A stretch of DNA of 53,231 nt, taken from assembly GCF_900099695.1 (NCBI RefSeq), contig NZ_FNCY01000025.1, forward strand, positions 1 through 53,231, given 5' to 3'. The DNA comes from Propionivibrio dicarboxylicus. Its GTDB lineage: Bacteria; Pseudomonadota; Gammaproteobacteria; Burkholderiales; Rhodocyclaceae. The notes below the pieces were generated by a model. It was given only the letters and a program-made list of their open reading frames with translations, searched no databases and was not told the origin of the DNA. Positions 28,462 through 38,538 of the stretch are shown in pieces. The position numbers and the translations under genes are program-made. The number at the start of each line of letters is the position of its first letter. The stretch's first letter is position 1.

Positions 28462-29970
28462 TCAGTCCTTTTCCTTCTCTTTCGTTTTCTCGGTCAGCAG
28501 CGCCTTTTCCAGACGCTCGCAAATGGTACGCAGAATCTTGACGCGGGCAAAGCTCTTGTCATTGGCCTCGACCAGGGTCCAGGGCGCCGAACTCGTGCTG
28601 GAGCGGTCGACCATGTCGCACACGGCGGCATGATACAACCCGGCCTTCTCGCGGTTGCGCCAATCTTCTTCGGTGATCTTGAAGCGCTTGAACTCGACCT
28701 CCTCGCGCTCCTTGAAGCGTTTCAACTGCTCCTCGTCGCTGATCTGCAGCCAGAACTTGATGACGATCGCACCGTCCTCATGCAGCTCGTGCTCGAAGTC
28801 GTTGATTTCGGCATAGGCGCGCAGCCAGTCGCCTTCGCTGCAGAAGCCTTCGACACGCTCGACGAGCACGCGGCCGTACCACGAGCGGTCGAAGATGGTG
28901 ACGCGACCGACGCGCGGCAGATGCCGCCAGAAGCGCCACAGATACGGCTGCGCCCGTTCTTCCTCGGTCGGCGCGGCGATCGGCACGATCTGGTACTGGC
29001 GCGCGTCGAGCGCCGCCGTGACGCGCCGGATGCTGCCGCCCTTGCCGGCGGCGTCCGAGCCTTCGAAGACGAGGATCAGCGAGCGCTTGCCGAAGGCCGG
29101 ATGGCGGACGAGATCGGCGAGCCGCCCCTGCCACTTGGCCAGCTGCGTCTCGTAGCTCTTCTTGTCGAGTTTCTGCGTCAGGTCGAGCGTCGTCAGCACG
29201 TCGATGCTGTCGCCCTTGGCGACGATCGGCGCCGCCACGGCGAAATCCCGCGCCTGCGGCGCCGCCAGGCGGGCCTGCATGGCTTCGAGAATGACGCGGC
29301 CGACCGTCAGCGAACGGTAGCGGTCGTCGGTGCCTTCGACGACGATCCACGGCGCCCACGGCGTGTTGGTCATGCGCAGCACATGGCCGGCGGCTTCCTG
29401 CAGCTTGTCATAGGTCTTGAGCCGGTCCCAGCTCGCCTGGGTGACGCGCCAGGCGGTGCGCGGGTCGCTTTCGAGCGCTTTCAGGCGCTTGCGCTGCCCG
29501 TCCTTGGACAGATGAATCCAGAACTTGAGGACGAGCGTGCCTTCGTTGGCGAGCATCGCCTCGAAACGGTTGATCTGCTCGATGCGCTGGTCGAGGTGCG
29601 CCTTGCCGACATCGCCGGCGATGCGCTCGGCGATCGGGCTCGAATACCACGAGCCGGCAAAGATGCCGATGCGCCCTTTCGGCGGCAATGCGCGCCAGAA
29701 ACGCCACATGTACGGGCGCTCGCGTTCCTCGTCGGTCGGCGCCGAAAAGGCCAGCGTCGACAGGTAGCGCGCATCCATCCACTCGTACAGCACATTGATC
29801 GTCTCGCTCTTGCCGGCGCCGTCGACGCCGCTGATCAGGATGACGATCGGAAATTTGCCGCGCTCGCGCAGCTCGAACTGGGCGTCGAGCAGGCTGGCGC
29901 GCAGCTGCGGCACTTCCTTGCGATAGGTCGCTTTGTCGATGCTGTGCCCGAGTTCCGCCGATTCGAACAT
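28462..29970 (-). CDS. pap: Polyphosphate:AMP phosphotransferase (two-domain PPK2)
   Basis: The 502-residue protein has two PPK2 domains in tandem. Each shows a Walker A-type loop: SGVDGAGKSE (about residue 48) and EGSDAAGKGG (about residue 300). Each also has a Walker B/lid region of the form APTDEERERPYMWRFWR or APTEEERAQPYLWRFWR. Two-domain PPK2 proteins phosphorylate AMP to ADP at the expense of polyphosphate. The ATG at 29970 is preferred, since GGAGGAAG lies 5 bases upstream; an ATG-like start at 30003 would add eleven unrelated residues. It is 25 bp after rsmE and 7 bp before argA. Confidence 0.94.
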   Translation of the reverse strand: MFESAELGHSIDKATYRKEVPQLRASLLDAQFELRERGKFPIVILISGVDGAGKSETINVLYEWMDARYLSTLAFSAPTDEERERPYMWRFWRALPPKGRIGIFAGSWYSSPIAERIAGDVGKAHLDQRIEQINRFEAMLANEGTLVLKFWIHLSKDGQRKRLKALESDPRTAWRVTQASWDRLKTYDKLQEAAGHVLRMTNTPWAPWIVVEGTDDRYRSLTVGRVILEAMQARLAAPQARDFAVAAPIVAKGDSIDVLTTLDLTQKLDKKSYETQLAKWQGRLADLVRHPAFGKRSLILVFEGSDAAGKGGSIRRVTAALDARQYQIVPIAAPTEEERAQPYLWRFWRHLPRVGRVTIFDRSWYGRVLVERVEGFCSEGDWLRAYAEINDFEHELHEDGAIVIKFWLQISDEEQLKRFKEREEVEFKRFKITEEDWRNREKAGLYHAAVCDMVDRSSTSSAPWTLVEANDKSFARVKILRTICERLEKALLTEKTKEKEKD

Positions 29971-29995
29971 GATTTCTTCCTCCGCCAATGCCGCC

Positions 29996-30736
29996 TCAGG
30001 CAAAATCGCCCCATACCGCCTGGATCGCCGCCAGCGCCGCCATCCCGGCCGTTTCGGTGCGCAGGACGCGCGGCCCGAGACGCACCCCGCAGAACCCGGC
30101 GCTCGTCGCCAGGGCCGTCTCTTCCGGCGCCAGCCCGCCCTCGGCGCCGATCAGCAATTCGATCGCCTGCCCCGGTGTCGGCGGCGCCAGCGTCAGCAGC
30201 ACGGCCTCGGCCTCGGGCACCAGCATCAGCCGCCGTACGCCCGAAACCGGCTGCGCCAGCCAGCGGTCGAGCGCGACGATCTCCTCGATCTCGGGCACAC
30301 GGTTACGCCCGCACTGCTCGCAAGCGGCCACCGCCACCCCACGCCAGTGGGCGGCGCGACGCCGGGCGCGCTCGCCATCGAGCCGCAGCACGCTGCGCCG
30401 CGATACCACCGGCACGATACGCGAAACGCCGAGTTCGACGGCTTTCTGGACGGTGGCATCCATCTTGTCGCCGGTCTGCAAGGCCTGCACCAGCGTGATC
30501 GCCAGCGGCGATTCGCGTTCGACCGCATGCCGGGCGCCGAGGCGCACGCTGACGCAGTCGCGCGCCACCGCGTCGATGACGGCGTCGACTTCGCCGCCGC
30601 GGCCGTCGAACAGGGTCAGGGCGTCGCCGGCGCGCAGGCGCAGTACGCGCCCGGCATGGCGGGCGGCGTCTTCGGGCAGATCGAGCGCAGCGCCCTCGAC
30701 AAGCGGCAGCGGACAGAAAAAGCGGGGAGCATTCAT
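29996..30736 (-). CDS. rsmE: 16S rRNA m3U1498 methyltransferase RsmE
   Basis: The 246-residue SPOUT-class enzyme methylates U1498 of 16S rRNA. The N-terminal PUA-like part includes EDAARHAGRVLRLRAGD. The knotted catalytic domain has QALQTGDKMD, KAVELGVSRI, LIGAEGGLAPEE and the SAM-binding LGPRVLRTETA. No ribosome-binding site precedes the start. A perfect TATAAT box ends six bases before the ATG at 30736, which predicts a leaderless message. An alternative start two codons upstream (30742) is less likely for the same reason. It heads the rsmE-pap-argA-yggX run. Confidence 0.94.
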   Translation of the reverse strand: MNAPRFFCPLPLVEGAALDLPEDAARHAGRVLRLRAGDALTLFDGRGGEVDAVIDAVARDCVSVRLGARHAVERESPLAITLVQALQTGDKMDATVQKAVELGVSRIVPVVSRRSVLRLDGERARRRAAHWRGVAVAACEQCGRNRVPEIEEIVALDRWLAQPVSGVRRLMLVPEAEAVLLTLAPPTPGQAIELLIGAEGGLAPEETALATSAGFCGVRLGPRVLRTETAGMAALAAIQAVWGDFA

Positions 30737-30742
30737 GCGCAT

Positions 30743-30748
30743 ATTATA
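30743..30748 (-). promoter_or_regulatory. TATAAT -10 box directly upstream of rsmE
   Basis: On the minus strand TATAAT is followed by six bases and then the rsmE ATG. Transcription normally begins 6-8 bases after the -10 box, so the message would begin at or next to the start codon. No good -35 is seen at 16-18 bases; TTGGCA lies 22 bases away. Confidence 0.55.
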
Positions 30749-30934
30749 GAAAACCCCGGTGCCGGAACGATGCCAACTTTGCCCCGGCGGGGTATTTTGC
30801 TGCGAAAAAGGCGCTTCCGCCTCGCCGATACAACACTTCGGCACCGCCCCCCGCCGCCCCCGCCTCCGATGATTCTGGCATGATAGCGGGCAAGGCCGGG
30901 CCGTCCGCCGCCCGCCACCCACTGGAGACACCGC

Positions 30935-31672
30935 ATGACCACCCCGATCAAGGCCATCGTCACCGGCCATTCGCGCGGACTCGGCGCCGCCATCGCAGAA
31001 CGCTGTCTTGCCCGCGGCATTCCCGTCCTCGGCCTCGCCCGGCGCGGCAATCCCGAGTTGCTCGCGCGTTATCCCGATCGATTGAGCGAAGCGGCCATCG
31101 ACATGGCCGACGCCGCCGCCCTGGCGGCCTGGATCGACGGTAGCGACCTCCGCGCCTTCTGTGCCGACGCCGGCACGCTGCTGCTCATAAACAACGCCGG
31201 CACACTCGGCCCGGTCGGCCCGATCGAGACGCAGGCCGCTGCTGCCATCGCCACGGCGGTACAGATCAACGTCGCCGCGCCGCTGATGCTGGCCGGCGCC
31301 GCCGCCCGCGACCATGCCGGCGAGCTACGCGTCGTTCATATCTCGAGCGGCGCCGCCCGCTCGCCCTACGCCGGCTGGTCGGTCTATTGCGCCACCAAGG
31401 CGGCGCTCGACCATCATGCCCGCGCCGTCGCCGCCGACCAGAACCCGGCGCTGCGCATCTGCAGCCTGGCCCCGGGCGTCGTCGATACCGATATGCAAAC
31501 GGAAATTCGGGAAACGCCGGAAGCGCACTTCCCGCTGCTGAAGCGCTTCCGCCAGCTCAAGCAGAACGGCCTGCTGACGGCGCCCGACGAAGCCGCCCGG
31601 CGCATCGTGGACTATTCGCTCGGCGCCGATTTCGGCAAGACGCCGACCGCCGACCTGCGCGAGCTCCCCTGA
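30935..31672 (+). CDS. Short-chain dehydrogenase/reductase family oxidoreductase
   Basis: The 245-residue Rossmann protein has the coenzyme motif TGHSRGLGAA at its N-terminus, LLINNAGTLGP in the middle and the catalytic Ser with YCATK for Tyr and Lys (SSGAARSPYAGWSVYCATKA). It resembles the sepiapterin/benzil reductase branch of SDRs, which often use NADPH, but the substrate cannot be read from the sequence. It is transcribed away from rsmE, with 198 bp between them, and sits alone before the glycogen cluster. Confidence 0.85.
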   Translation: MTTPIKAIVTGHSRGLGAAIAERCLARGIPVLGLARRGNPELLARYPDRLSEAAIDMADAAALAAWIDGSDLRAFCADAGTLLLINNAGTLGPVGPIETQAAAAIATAVQINVAAPLMLAGAAARDHAGELRVVHISSGAARSPYAGWSVYCATKAALDHHARAVAADQNPALRICSLAPGVVDTDMQTEIRETPEAHFPLLKRFRQLKQNGLLTAPDEAARRIVDYSLGADFGKTPTADLRELP

Positions 31673-31832
31673 GCGGCCGCCTGCCACGCCCCACAATGGG
31701 GCAACGCCGCACCGGCTGCGACGAAGTCGGTGCGAGTCATGGCGCCGCCTCCGGCGCAGATTCCGGCCATTGCCGACACCGGCGCACGTGGCACCGGTCT
31801 TGCTCGCTTTTAACACGGCGGCATGAGCGCTT

Positions 31833-31861
31833 TTGTCGGACGCGCGCGCTTGCCGTAGAAT
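31833..31861 (+). promoter_or_regulatory. Sigma70-type promoter of the glgP operon
   Basis: TTGTCG (31833-31838) and TAGAAT (31856-31861) are separated by exactly 17 bases. They lie 41-69 bases before the glgP ATG, giving a short leader. A GGAGAG ribosome-binding site sits at about 31890. This is one of the two best promoter matches in the window. Confidence 0.72.
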
Positions 31862-31901
31862 CAGCCCATATCGTAACGACCGACACTGTGGAGAGACGTT
31901 T

Positions 31902-34361
31902 ATGCCCGCCTCGAATCCCCTTGCCAATGAAGGCGCAGAATTCCGCGCCGAAATCGACAGGAAGCTGCTCACCGAAGTCGCCGCCGAACCGGTAACCGCC
32001 AACACCAAGGAGCTGTACAAGGCCTTGTCGTTGCTGGTCCGCGAGCAGCTCGCCCAGCGTTGGGTCAAGACGCAGGTCGAAGACCGCAAGGCCAAGGCCC
32101 GCCGCATCTACTACATGTCGATGGAATTCCTCGTCGGTCGCGCGCTCAACAACGCGCTGTCGGCGCTCGACCTGCGCGACACGGCCGACGCCGCCTTCTC
32201 GGCGGTCGGCGGCCCGGCGCTCACCGACGTGCTCGAATGCGAGCCCGACGCGGCGCTCGGCAACGGCGGTCTCGGCCGCCTCGCCGCCTGCTTCCTCGAC
32301 TCGATGGCGACGCTCGAACTGCCGTCGTGGGGCTACGGCATGCGTTACGAATACGGCATGTTCGCCCAGTCGATCATCAACGGCGCCCAGGTCGAACACC
32401 CGGATTCCTGGCTGGTCGATGGCACGCCCTGGGAATTCCCGCGGCCGGGCACCGTCTTCCCGGTGCGTTTCGGCGGCAGCGCCGAGCACTGCGGCGAATG
32501 GGCCGAGTGGAACGCGGCCGAGGCCGTCGAGGCGCGCGCCTACGACTACGTCATTCCCGGCCACGGCACCGAGCGCGTCAGCACCCTGCGCCTGTGGAAA
32601 GCCGGCGCGCCGGCGCAGATCGACCTCAACGCCTTCAACTCCGGCGATTACGCCCGCGCCGCCGAGTTCAAGAACCGCTTCGAGAACATTTCCTGGGTGC
32701 TCTACCCGAACGACAGCACCCCGGCCGGGCGCGAACTGCGCCTGCGCCAGGAGTACTTCTTCGTCTCCGCCTCGCTGCAGGACATCCTCTTCCATCACCT
32801 GGAAGAACACGGGCATCTCAACAATCTCGCCGACCAGATCGCCATCCACCTCAACGACACGCATCCGGCGATCAGCGTCGCCGAGCTCATGCGCCTTCTT
32901 TGCGATGACTACGGCATGCTCTGGTCACAGGCCTGGAGCCAGTGCAAGCGCATCTTCTCCTACACCAACCACACACTGATGCCGGAGGCATTGGAAACCT
33001 GGGCGGTCGGCCTGATGCAGTACCTGTTGCCGCGCCACATGCGCATCATCTACCGCATCAACCAGGAGTTCCTCAACGAGGTCTCGCAACGCTTCCCCGG
33101 CGACATCGATCTGATCCGCCGCATCTCGCTGATCGACGATGCCGACGGCAATCCCGACAACAAGCGCGTGCGCATGGCGCACCTCTCGATCGTCGGCAGC
33201 CATCGCATCAACGGCGTGTCGCAATTGCACTCGGACCTCATGGTGCAGACGATCTTCGCCGATTTCGCCCGCCTCTATCCCGACCGGTTTCACAACAAGA
33301 CCAACGGCGTCACGCCGCGCCGCTGGGTGGCGCAGGCCAACCCCAACCTCGCCACGCTGCTCGATCGCCGCCTCGGCAAGGAATGGCGGCTCGACTTGGA
33401 CCGTCTGAAGGGGCTGCGCGCTGCCGCCGACGACCCCGAATTCCGCAACGAATTCGCCGCCGCCAAGCACGTCAACAAGCTGCGCCTCGCCGACTATGTC
33501 AAACGCGAAACCGGCATCATCCTCAATCCGCACTGTCTCTTCGACGTCCAGGTCAAGCGTATCCACGAATACAAGCGGCAGTTGCTCAACGTCCTGCACG
33601 TCATCACGCGCTACAACGCCCTGCTGCACGGCGTCGATGAGGATGCGACGCCGCGCTGCGTGATCTTCGCCGGCAAGGCGGCCTCGTCGTATTACATGGC
33701 CAAGCAGATCATCCATCTGATCCATGACGTCGCCACCACCATCAACGGCGACCCGCGCGTCAAGGATCGCCTCAAGGTCGTCTTCATCCCGAATTACGGG
33801 GTGTCGCTGGCCGAGATGATCATCCCGGCAGCCAACCTGTCGGAGCAGATCTCGACGGCCGGCACCGAGGCCTCCGGCACCGGCAACATGAAGTTCGCGC
33901 TCAACGGCGCGCTGACGATCGGCACCGAAGACGGTGCCAACATCGAAATCCGCGACAACGTCGGCGCCGAGAACATCTTCATCTTCGGCAACAGCACGCC
34001 GCAGGTCGCGGCGCTGCGTACCTCGGGCTACGATCCGCGCGCCATCTACCAGAACGACCCGGCACTCAACGAGACGCTGAACCGGATCGACGGCGGTTTC
34101 TTCTCGCCGAACGAGCGCAAGCGGTATCATGACCTCTTCAATGCGCTCGTCAATTACGGCGACCATTACATGCTGCTTGCCGACTATGCCGACTACATTG
34201 CCACGCAGCGCCGCGTCGACGCGCTCTACGCCACACCGGACGAGTGGCAGCGCCGCGCGATCCTCAACGTCGCCGGCATGGGCGCTTTCTCGGCCGACCG
34301 CACCATTCGCGAATATGCCATTGACACCTGGGGCATGGAGCAACTCCTGAAACCGATCTGA
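31902..34361 (+). CDS. glgP: Glycogen phosphorylase GlgP
   Basis: The 819-residue enzyme releases glucose-1-phosphate from the non-reducing ends of glycogen. The pyridoxal-phosphate lysine is K664 in [19 protein letters not shown], and the substrate-site segment [19 protein letters not shown] is present near residue 110. The ATG at 31902 follows GGAGAG and gives the family length. The open frame extends back to 31833, but that start would overlap the promoter. It is the first gene of glgP-glgB-glgX-malQ, 10 bp before glgB, so breakdown and branching genes are made together. Confidence 0.96.
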   Translation: MPASNPLANEGAEFRAEIDRKLLTEVAAEPVTANTKELYKALSLLVREQLAQRWVKTQVEDRKAKARRIYYMSMEFLVGRALNNALSALDLRDTADAAFSAVGGPALTDVLECEPDAALGNGGLGRLAACFLDSMATLELPSWGYGMRYEYGMFAQSIINGAQVEHPDSWLVDGTPWEFPRPGTVFPVRFGGSAEHCGEWAEWNAAEAVEARAYDYVIPGHGTERVSTLRLWKAGAPAQIDLNAFNSGDYARAAEFKNRFENISWVLYPNDSTPAGRELRLRQEYFFVSASLQDILFHHLEEHGHLNNLADQIAIHLNDTHPAISVAELMRLLCDDYGMLWSQAWSQCKRIFSYTNHTLMPEALETWAVGLMQYLLPRHMRIIYRINQEFLNEVSQRFPGDIDLIRRISLIDDADGNPDNKRVRMAHLSIVGSHRINGVSQLHSDLMVQTIFADFARLYPDRFHNKTNGVTPRRWVAQANPNLATLLDRRLGKEWRLDLDRLKGLRAAADDPEFRNEFAAAKHVNKLRLADYVKRETGIILNPHCLFDVQVKRIHEYKRQLLNVLHVITRYNALLHGVDEDATPRCVIFAGKAASSYYMAKQIIHLIHDVATTINGDPRVKDRLKVVFIPNYGVSLAEMIIPAANLSEQISTAGTEASGTGNMKFALNGALTIGTEDGANIEIRDNVGAENIFIFGNSTPQVAALRTSGYDPRAIYQNDPALNETLNRIDGGFFSPNERKRYHDLFNALVNYGDHYMLLADYADYIATQRRVDALYATPDEWQRRAILNVAGMGAFSADRTIREYAIDTWGMEQLLKPI

Positions 34362-34371
34362 AAGGACCGCA

Positions 34372-36564
34372 ATGCTCAACAAGGCTGAAGTCCTGGCGCT
34401 CTGCCGGGCCGAACACGGCGACCCCTTCGCCGTCCTCGGCCCGCACATCGACAGCAAGGGCCGCTTCTGGCTGCGGACGCTGCAACCGGGCGCCACGGCG
34501 GTATCCGCCATCGATGCCGACAGCGGCGAATTGTTGTTCGAACTCAGTGAACGCCACATCGAGGCGCTCGGCGGCCCCACCGGCTTCTTCGAGGCATCGC
34601 CGCTCGGACGCAAGGAGGATATCCGCTACCGCCTGCGCGTGAGCTGGCCCGGCGGCGTGCAGGAGGTCGACGACCCCTACCGTTTCCCGCCGGTGCTCGG
34701 CGAACTCGACGTCTGGCTGCTCGCCGAAGGCTCGCACCTGCGTCCCTTCGAGCGGCTCGGCGCGCACCTGCGCGAGATCGACGGCGTGCACGGCATCGCC
34801 TTCGCCGTCTGGGCGCCCGACGCCCAGCGTGTCAGCGTCATCGGTGACTTCAACACCTGGGACGGGCGCCGTCACCCGATGCGCCTGCGGCGCGAGTGCG
34901 GCGTCTGGGAAATCTTCATTCCCGGCGTCGGCGCCGGCACGCGCTACAAGTTCGAAATCCGCGCCCGCAACGGCCACCTGTTGCCGCACAAGGCCGACCC
35001 CTACGGCTTTTCGGCCGAGTTGCGCCCGTCGACGGCCTCGGTCGTCTGCGAGCTGCCGCCGGCTCCGACACCGCCCACGGCACCGCCCGGCAACCGCCTC
35101 AACCGGCCGATCTCGATCTACGAGGTGCACCTCGGTTCGTGGCAGCGCGGCGACGACGGCGGCTTCCTCGACTGGGACGAGATCGCCCGGCGCCTGATTC
35201 CCTATGTCACCGAGCTCGGCTTCACCCACCTCGAACTCCTGCCGATCTCGGAACACCCCTTCGACGGTTCCTGGGGCTACCAGCCGCTCGGCCTCTACGC
35301 GCCGACGGCGCGCTTCGGCTCGCCGCAGGGCTTCAGCAACTTCATTACCGCCTGTCATGCCGCCGGACTCGAAGTCATCGTCGACTGGGTGCCGGCGCAT
35401 TTCCCGACCGACGAACACGGTCTCGGCCGCTTCGACGGCCACGCCCTCTACGAACACGCCGATCCGCGCGAAGGCAAGCATCAGGACTGGGGCACGCTGA
35501 TCTACAACTTCGGCCGCCGCGAGGTCTTCAACTACCTGGTCGGCAACGCGCTGTTCTGGATCGAGCGCTACGGCGTCGACGGACTGCGCGTCGACGCGGT
35601 CGCCTCGATGCTCTATCGCGACTACAGCCGCAAGCACGGCGAGTGGATCCCGAACGTTTTCGGCGGCCGCGAGAATCTCGAGGCCGTGCATTTCCTGCGC
35701 CGCATGAACGAAGTGCTCGGGCAGGAATGCCCCGGCGCCGCCACCTACGCCGAAGAATCGACGGCCTGGCCCTCGGTCAGCCGCCCGCCCTCGATGGGCG
35801 GCCTCGGCTTCCATTACAAGTGGAACATGGGCTGGATGCACGACATCCTCGACTACATGGGCCGCGACCCGATTCATCGCCGCTACCACCACAACCAGCT
35901 GACCTTCGGGCTGCTCTACGCCTTCACCGAAAATTTCGTCCTGCCGCTCTCGCATGACGAAGTCGTCCATGGCAAGGGCTCGCTGATCAACAAGATGGCC
36001 GGCGACACCTGGCAGAAGTTCGCCAACCTGCGCACGCTCTACGGTTTCATGTGGACGCATCCGGGCAAGAAGCTGCTGTTCATGGGCGGCGAATTCGCCC
36101 AGTGGAACGAATGGAACGACGCCGGCACGCTCGACTGGAACCTGCTCGATTTCCCGATGCATGACGGCGTCCGCCGCCTGATCGGCGATCTCAACCGGCT
36201 CTACCGGCGCACGCCGGCCCTGCACGAGCGCGACTTCGAACCCGGCGGCTTCGAATGGATCTCGGCCAACGATTCGGACAACTCGGTCATCGCCTACGTC
36301 CGGCGCGGCCATGACCCCGCCCACGCCATGCTCTGCGTCTGCAACTTCACCCCGGTCGTCCGCCAAGGCTACCGCATCGGCGCGCCCGGCCCGGGCAGCT
36401 ATCACGAACGCATCAATACCGATTCGGAATATTACGGCGGCAGCAACGTCGGCAACCCGTTCGGCATCGTCAACGCCGAACCGATCGCCGCGCACGGCCG
36501 CGAATGGTCGGTGGCGCTGACGCTGCCGCCGCTGGCGACGGTAGTCTTCGAATGGGAACACTGA
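34372..36564 (+). CDS. glgB: 1,4-alpha-glucan branching enzyme GlgB
   Basis: The 730-residue GH13 enzyme makes alpha-1,6 branches in glycogen. Order: an N-terminal CBM48-like region of about 110 residues, a second carbohydrate-binding module ([18 protein letters not shown]), then the catalytic barrel. Catalytic residues are D408 in [10 protein letters not shown] and E461 in TYAEEST, and the transition-state Asp is in [12 protein letters not shown]. These are three positions beyond the E. coli D405 and E458. It overlaps glgX by 13 bp. Confidence 0.96.
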   Translation: MLNKAEVLALCRAEHGDPFAVLGPHIDSKGRFWLRTLQPGATAVSAIDADSGELLFELSERHIEALGGPTGFFEASPLGRKEDIRYRLRVSWPGGVQEVDDPYRFPPVLGELDVWLLAEGSHLRPFERLGAHLREIDGVHGIAFAVWAPDAQRVSVIGDFNTWDGRRHPMRLRRECGVWEIFIPGVGAGTRYKFEIRARNGHLLPHKADPYGFSAELRPSTASVVCELPPAPTPPTAPPGNRLNRPISIYEVHLGSWQRGDDGGFLDWDEIARRLIPYVTELGFTHLELLPISEHPFDGSWGYQPLGLYAPTARFGSPQGFSNFITACHAAGLEVIVDWVPAHFPTDEHGLGRFDGHALYEHADPREGKHQDWGTLIYNFGRREVFNYLVGNALFWIERYGVDGLRVDAVASMLYRDYSRKHGEWIPNVFGGRENLEAVHFLRRMNEVLGQECPGAATYAEESTAWPSVSRPPSMGGLGFHYKWNMGWMHDILDYMGRDPIHRRYHHNQLTFGLLYAFTENFVLPLSHDEVVHGKGSLINKMAGDTWQKFANLRTLYGFMWTHPGKKLLFMGGEFAQWNEWNDAGTLDWNLLDFPMHDGVRRLIGDLNRLYRRTPALHERDFEPGGFEWISANDSDNSVIAYVRRGHDPAHAMLCVCNFTPVVRQGYRIGAPGPGSYHERINTDSEYYGGSNVGNPFGIVNAEPIAAHGREWSVALTLPPLATVVFEWEH

Positions 36565-38534
36565 GCCCCGACACCGCGCTGCAGGGCGGCCGCCCCTGGC
36601 CGCTCGGCGCGCACTGGGACGGCCAGGGCGTCAATTTCGCGCTTTTCTCGGCCCATGCCGAGCACGTCGAACTCTGCCTCTTCGACGACGCCGGCGAGCA
36701 TCGTCTGGCTCTGCCGGTGCGCAGCGACGACGTCTGGCACGGCTACCTGCCGGGCGCCGCACCGGGACTGCGCTACGGTTTCCGCGTCCACGGCCCGGCC
36801 GGACCCGGCCATCGCTTCGATCCGTCGCGCCTGCTCATCGACCCCTACGCCCGCGACCTGGCCGGCAGCTTCCGCTATGACGCCGACACATCGACGCCGG
36901 ACGCGTTCACGGCGCGCGTCGTGCATGCGCCCTTCGACTGGGGCGACGACGCACCGCCGGCAACGCCGCTGGCCGACTCGGTGCTCTGCGAACTGCATGT
37001 GCGCGGCGCCACCCGCCAGCACCCCGAGGTCACCGAAGCCCTGCGCGGCACCTACGCCGGGCTGGCCTCGCCAGCGATGCTCGGCCACCTGAAGGCGCTC
37101 GGCGTCACCGCCGTCAAACTCTTGCCGGTGCATGCCTTCCTCGACGAGGCGCGCCTCGTCGCCGGCGGCCGCACCAATTACTGGGGCTACAACACGCTCG
37201 CCTTCTTCGCGCCGGAGCCGCGCTATGCCGCCCGCATCAATGGCGAGCCGGTCATCGACGAGTTCCGCCGCATGGTCCGCGCTTTCCATGCGGAAGGCAT
37301 CGAAGTCATCCTCGACGTCGTCTTCAACCACACTGCCGAGACCGACGAGTTCGGCCCGACGGTATGCTTCCGCGGTATCGACAACGCCAGCTACTACCGG
37401 CTGCGCAGCGACGATCCGACGCTCTACGAGAACTACAGCGGCTGCGGCAACACCCTCAAGCTCGCGCATCCGCGCGTGCTGCAACTCGTCATGGACGCGC
37501 TGCGCTACTGGGTTACCGAGATGCATGTCGATGGCTTCCGCTTCGATCTCGCCGCCGCACTGACCCGCGACAGCGCCTTCCTCGCCGCAGTCCGGCAGGA
37601 CCCGGTGCTGGCCCGCGTCAAGCTGATCGCCGAGCCCTGGGATCTCGGCGGCGACGGTTATCGGCTCGGGCGTTTCCCGCCCGGCTGGTCGGAATGGAAC
37701 GATCGTTTCCGCGACGACGTGCGCGCCTTCTGGCTGACGCGCGAAGTCGGCGTCGGCGCCCTCGCACAGCGGCTGGCCGGATCGAGCGAAATCTTCGGCC
37801 ACGACCGACGCGCGCCGCAGGCCGGCATCAATTTCATCACCGCACATGACGGCTTCACGCTGCGCGACCTCGTCAGCTACCAGGACAAGCACAACGAACA
37901 GAACGGCGAGTTCAACCGCGACGGACACGGTCACAATCTCTCGTGGAACTGCGGCAGCGAAGGCGACAGCAGCGACCCGCACGTGCTCGACACGCGCCGG
38001 CGCTTGCAGCGCGCCCTGCTCGCCACGCTCTTCGTCGCGCAAGGCGTGCCGATGCTGCAGGGCGGCGACGAGATCGGCCGCACGCAACAGGGCAACAACA
38101 ACGCCTACTGCCAGGACAATCCACTGACCTGGTTCGACTGGCCAAACGCCGACCGCGAACTGAGCGCTTTCACCGCCGGACTGATCGCCCTGCGCCGCCG
38201 CCTGGCGCCCTTGCGCCGCCGCGACTGGCTGACCGGCGACGCCGGCGCATCCGGACGGCGTGACATCGTCTGGTGGCATCCCGACGGGCGCGAAATGGGT
38301 CATGCCGATTGGGAAGGCGCCCGGCAGGATGCGCTCGGCTTCCTGCTCGCCGACGCCCAGGTCCGCGTGCTCGTCCTGATCAACCGCGACGCCGCCACCC
38401 GCAACGTGCACCTGCCGCCGGGCCGTTGGCAGCGACTCTGCCGCAGCGCCAGCCAGGCGCCGTTCGCGGTGGAACTCATCGCCGACCGCGACCCGGTCGA
38501 CGGCCGCAGCGTCCACCTCTTGCTACAGGAGTAA
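36552..38534 (+). CDS. glgX: Glycogen debranching enzyme GlgX
   Basis: The 660-residue GH13 isoamylase-type enzyme cuts alpha-1,6 branches of limit dextrins left by GlgP. Visible parts are the N-terminal CBM48 ([20 protein letters not shown]), [15 protein letters not shown], the nucleophile region [11 protein letters not shown], the acid/base region [13 protein letters not shown] and [11 protein letters not shown]. The ATG at 36552 begins the homologous [11 protein letters not shown] and overlaps glgB by 13 bp; an earlier in-frame start at 36504 lies inside glgB. The gap to malQ is four bases. Length is close to E. coli GlgX. Confidence 0.95.
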   Translation: MGTLSPDTALQGGRPWPLGAHWDGQGVNFALFSAHAEHVELCLFDDAGEHRLALPVRSDDVWHGYLPGAAPGLRYGFRVHGPAGPGHRFDPSRLLIDPYARDLAGSFRYDADTSTPDAFTARVVHAPFDWGDDAPPATPLADSVLCELHVRGATRQHPEVTEALRGTYAGLASPAMLGHLKALGVTAVKLLPVHAFLDEARLVAGGRTNYWGYNTLAFFAPEPRYAARINGEPVIDEFRRMVRAFHAEGIEVILDVVFNHTAETDEFGPTVCFRGIDNASYYRLRSDDPTLYENYSGCGNTLKLAHPRVLQLVMDALRYWVTEMHVDGFRFDLAAALTRDSAFLAAVRQDPVLARVKLIAEPWDLGGDGYRLGRFPPGWSEWNDRFRDDVRAFWLTREVGVGALAQRLAGSSEIFGHDRRAPQAGINFITAHDGFTLRDLVSYQDKHNEQNGEFNRDGHGHNLSWNCGSEGDSSDPHVLDTRRRLQRALLATLFVAQGVPMLQGGDEIGRTQQGNNNAYCQDNPLTWFDWPNADRELSAFTAGLIALRRRLAPLRRRDWLTGDAGASGRRDIVWWHPDGREMGHADWEGARQDALGFLLADAQVRVLVLINRDAATRNVHLPPGRWQRLCRSASQAPFAVELIADRDPVDGRSVHLLLQE

Positions 38535-38538
38535 GGCC

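Noticed and set aside
29996-31315. Minus-strand extension upstream of RsmE to 439 residues
   Set aside because: The added part is antisense to the SDR gene and is unlike RsmE; the family start is at 30736.
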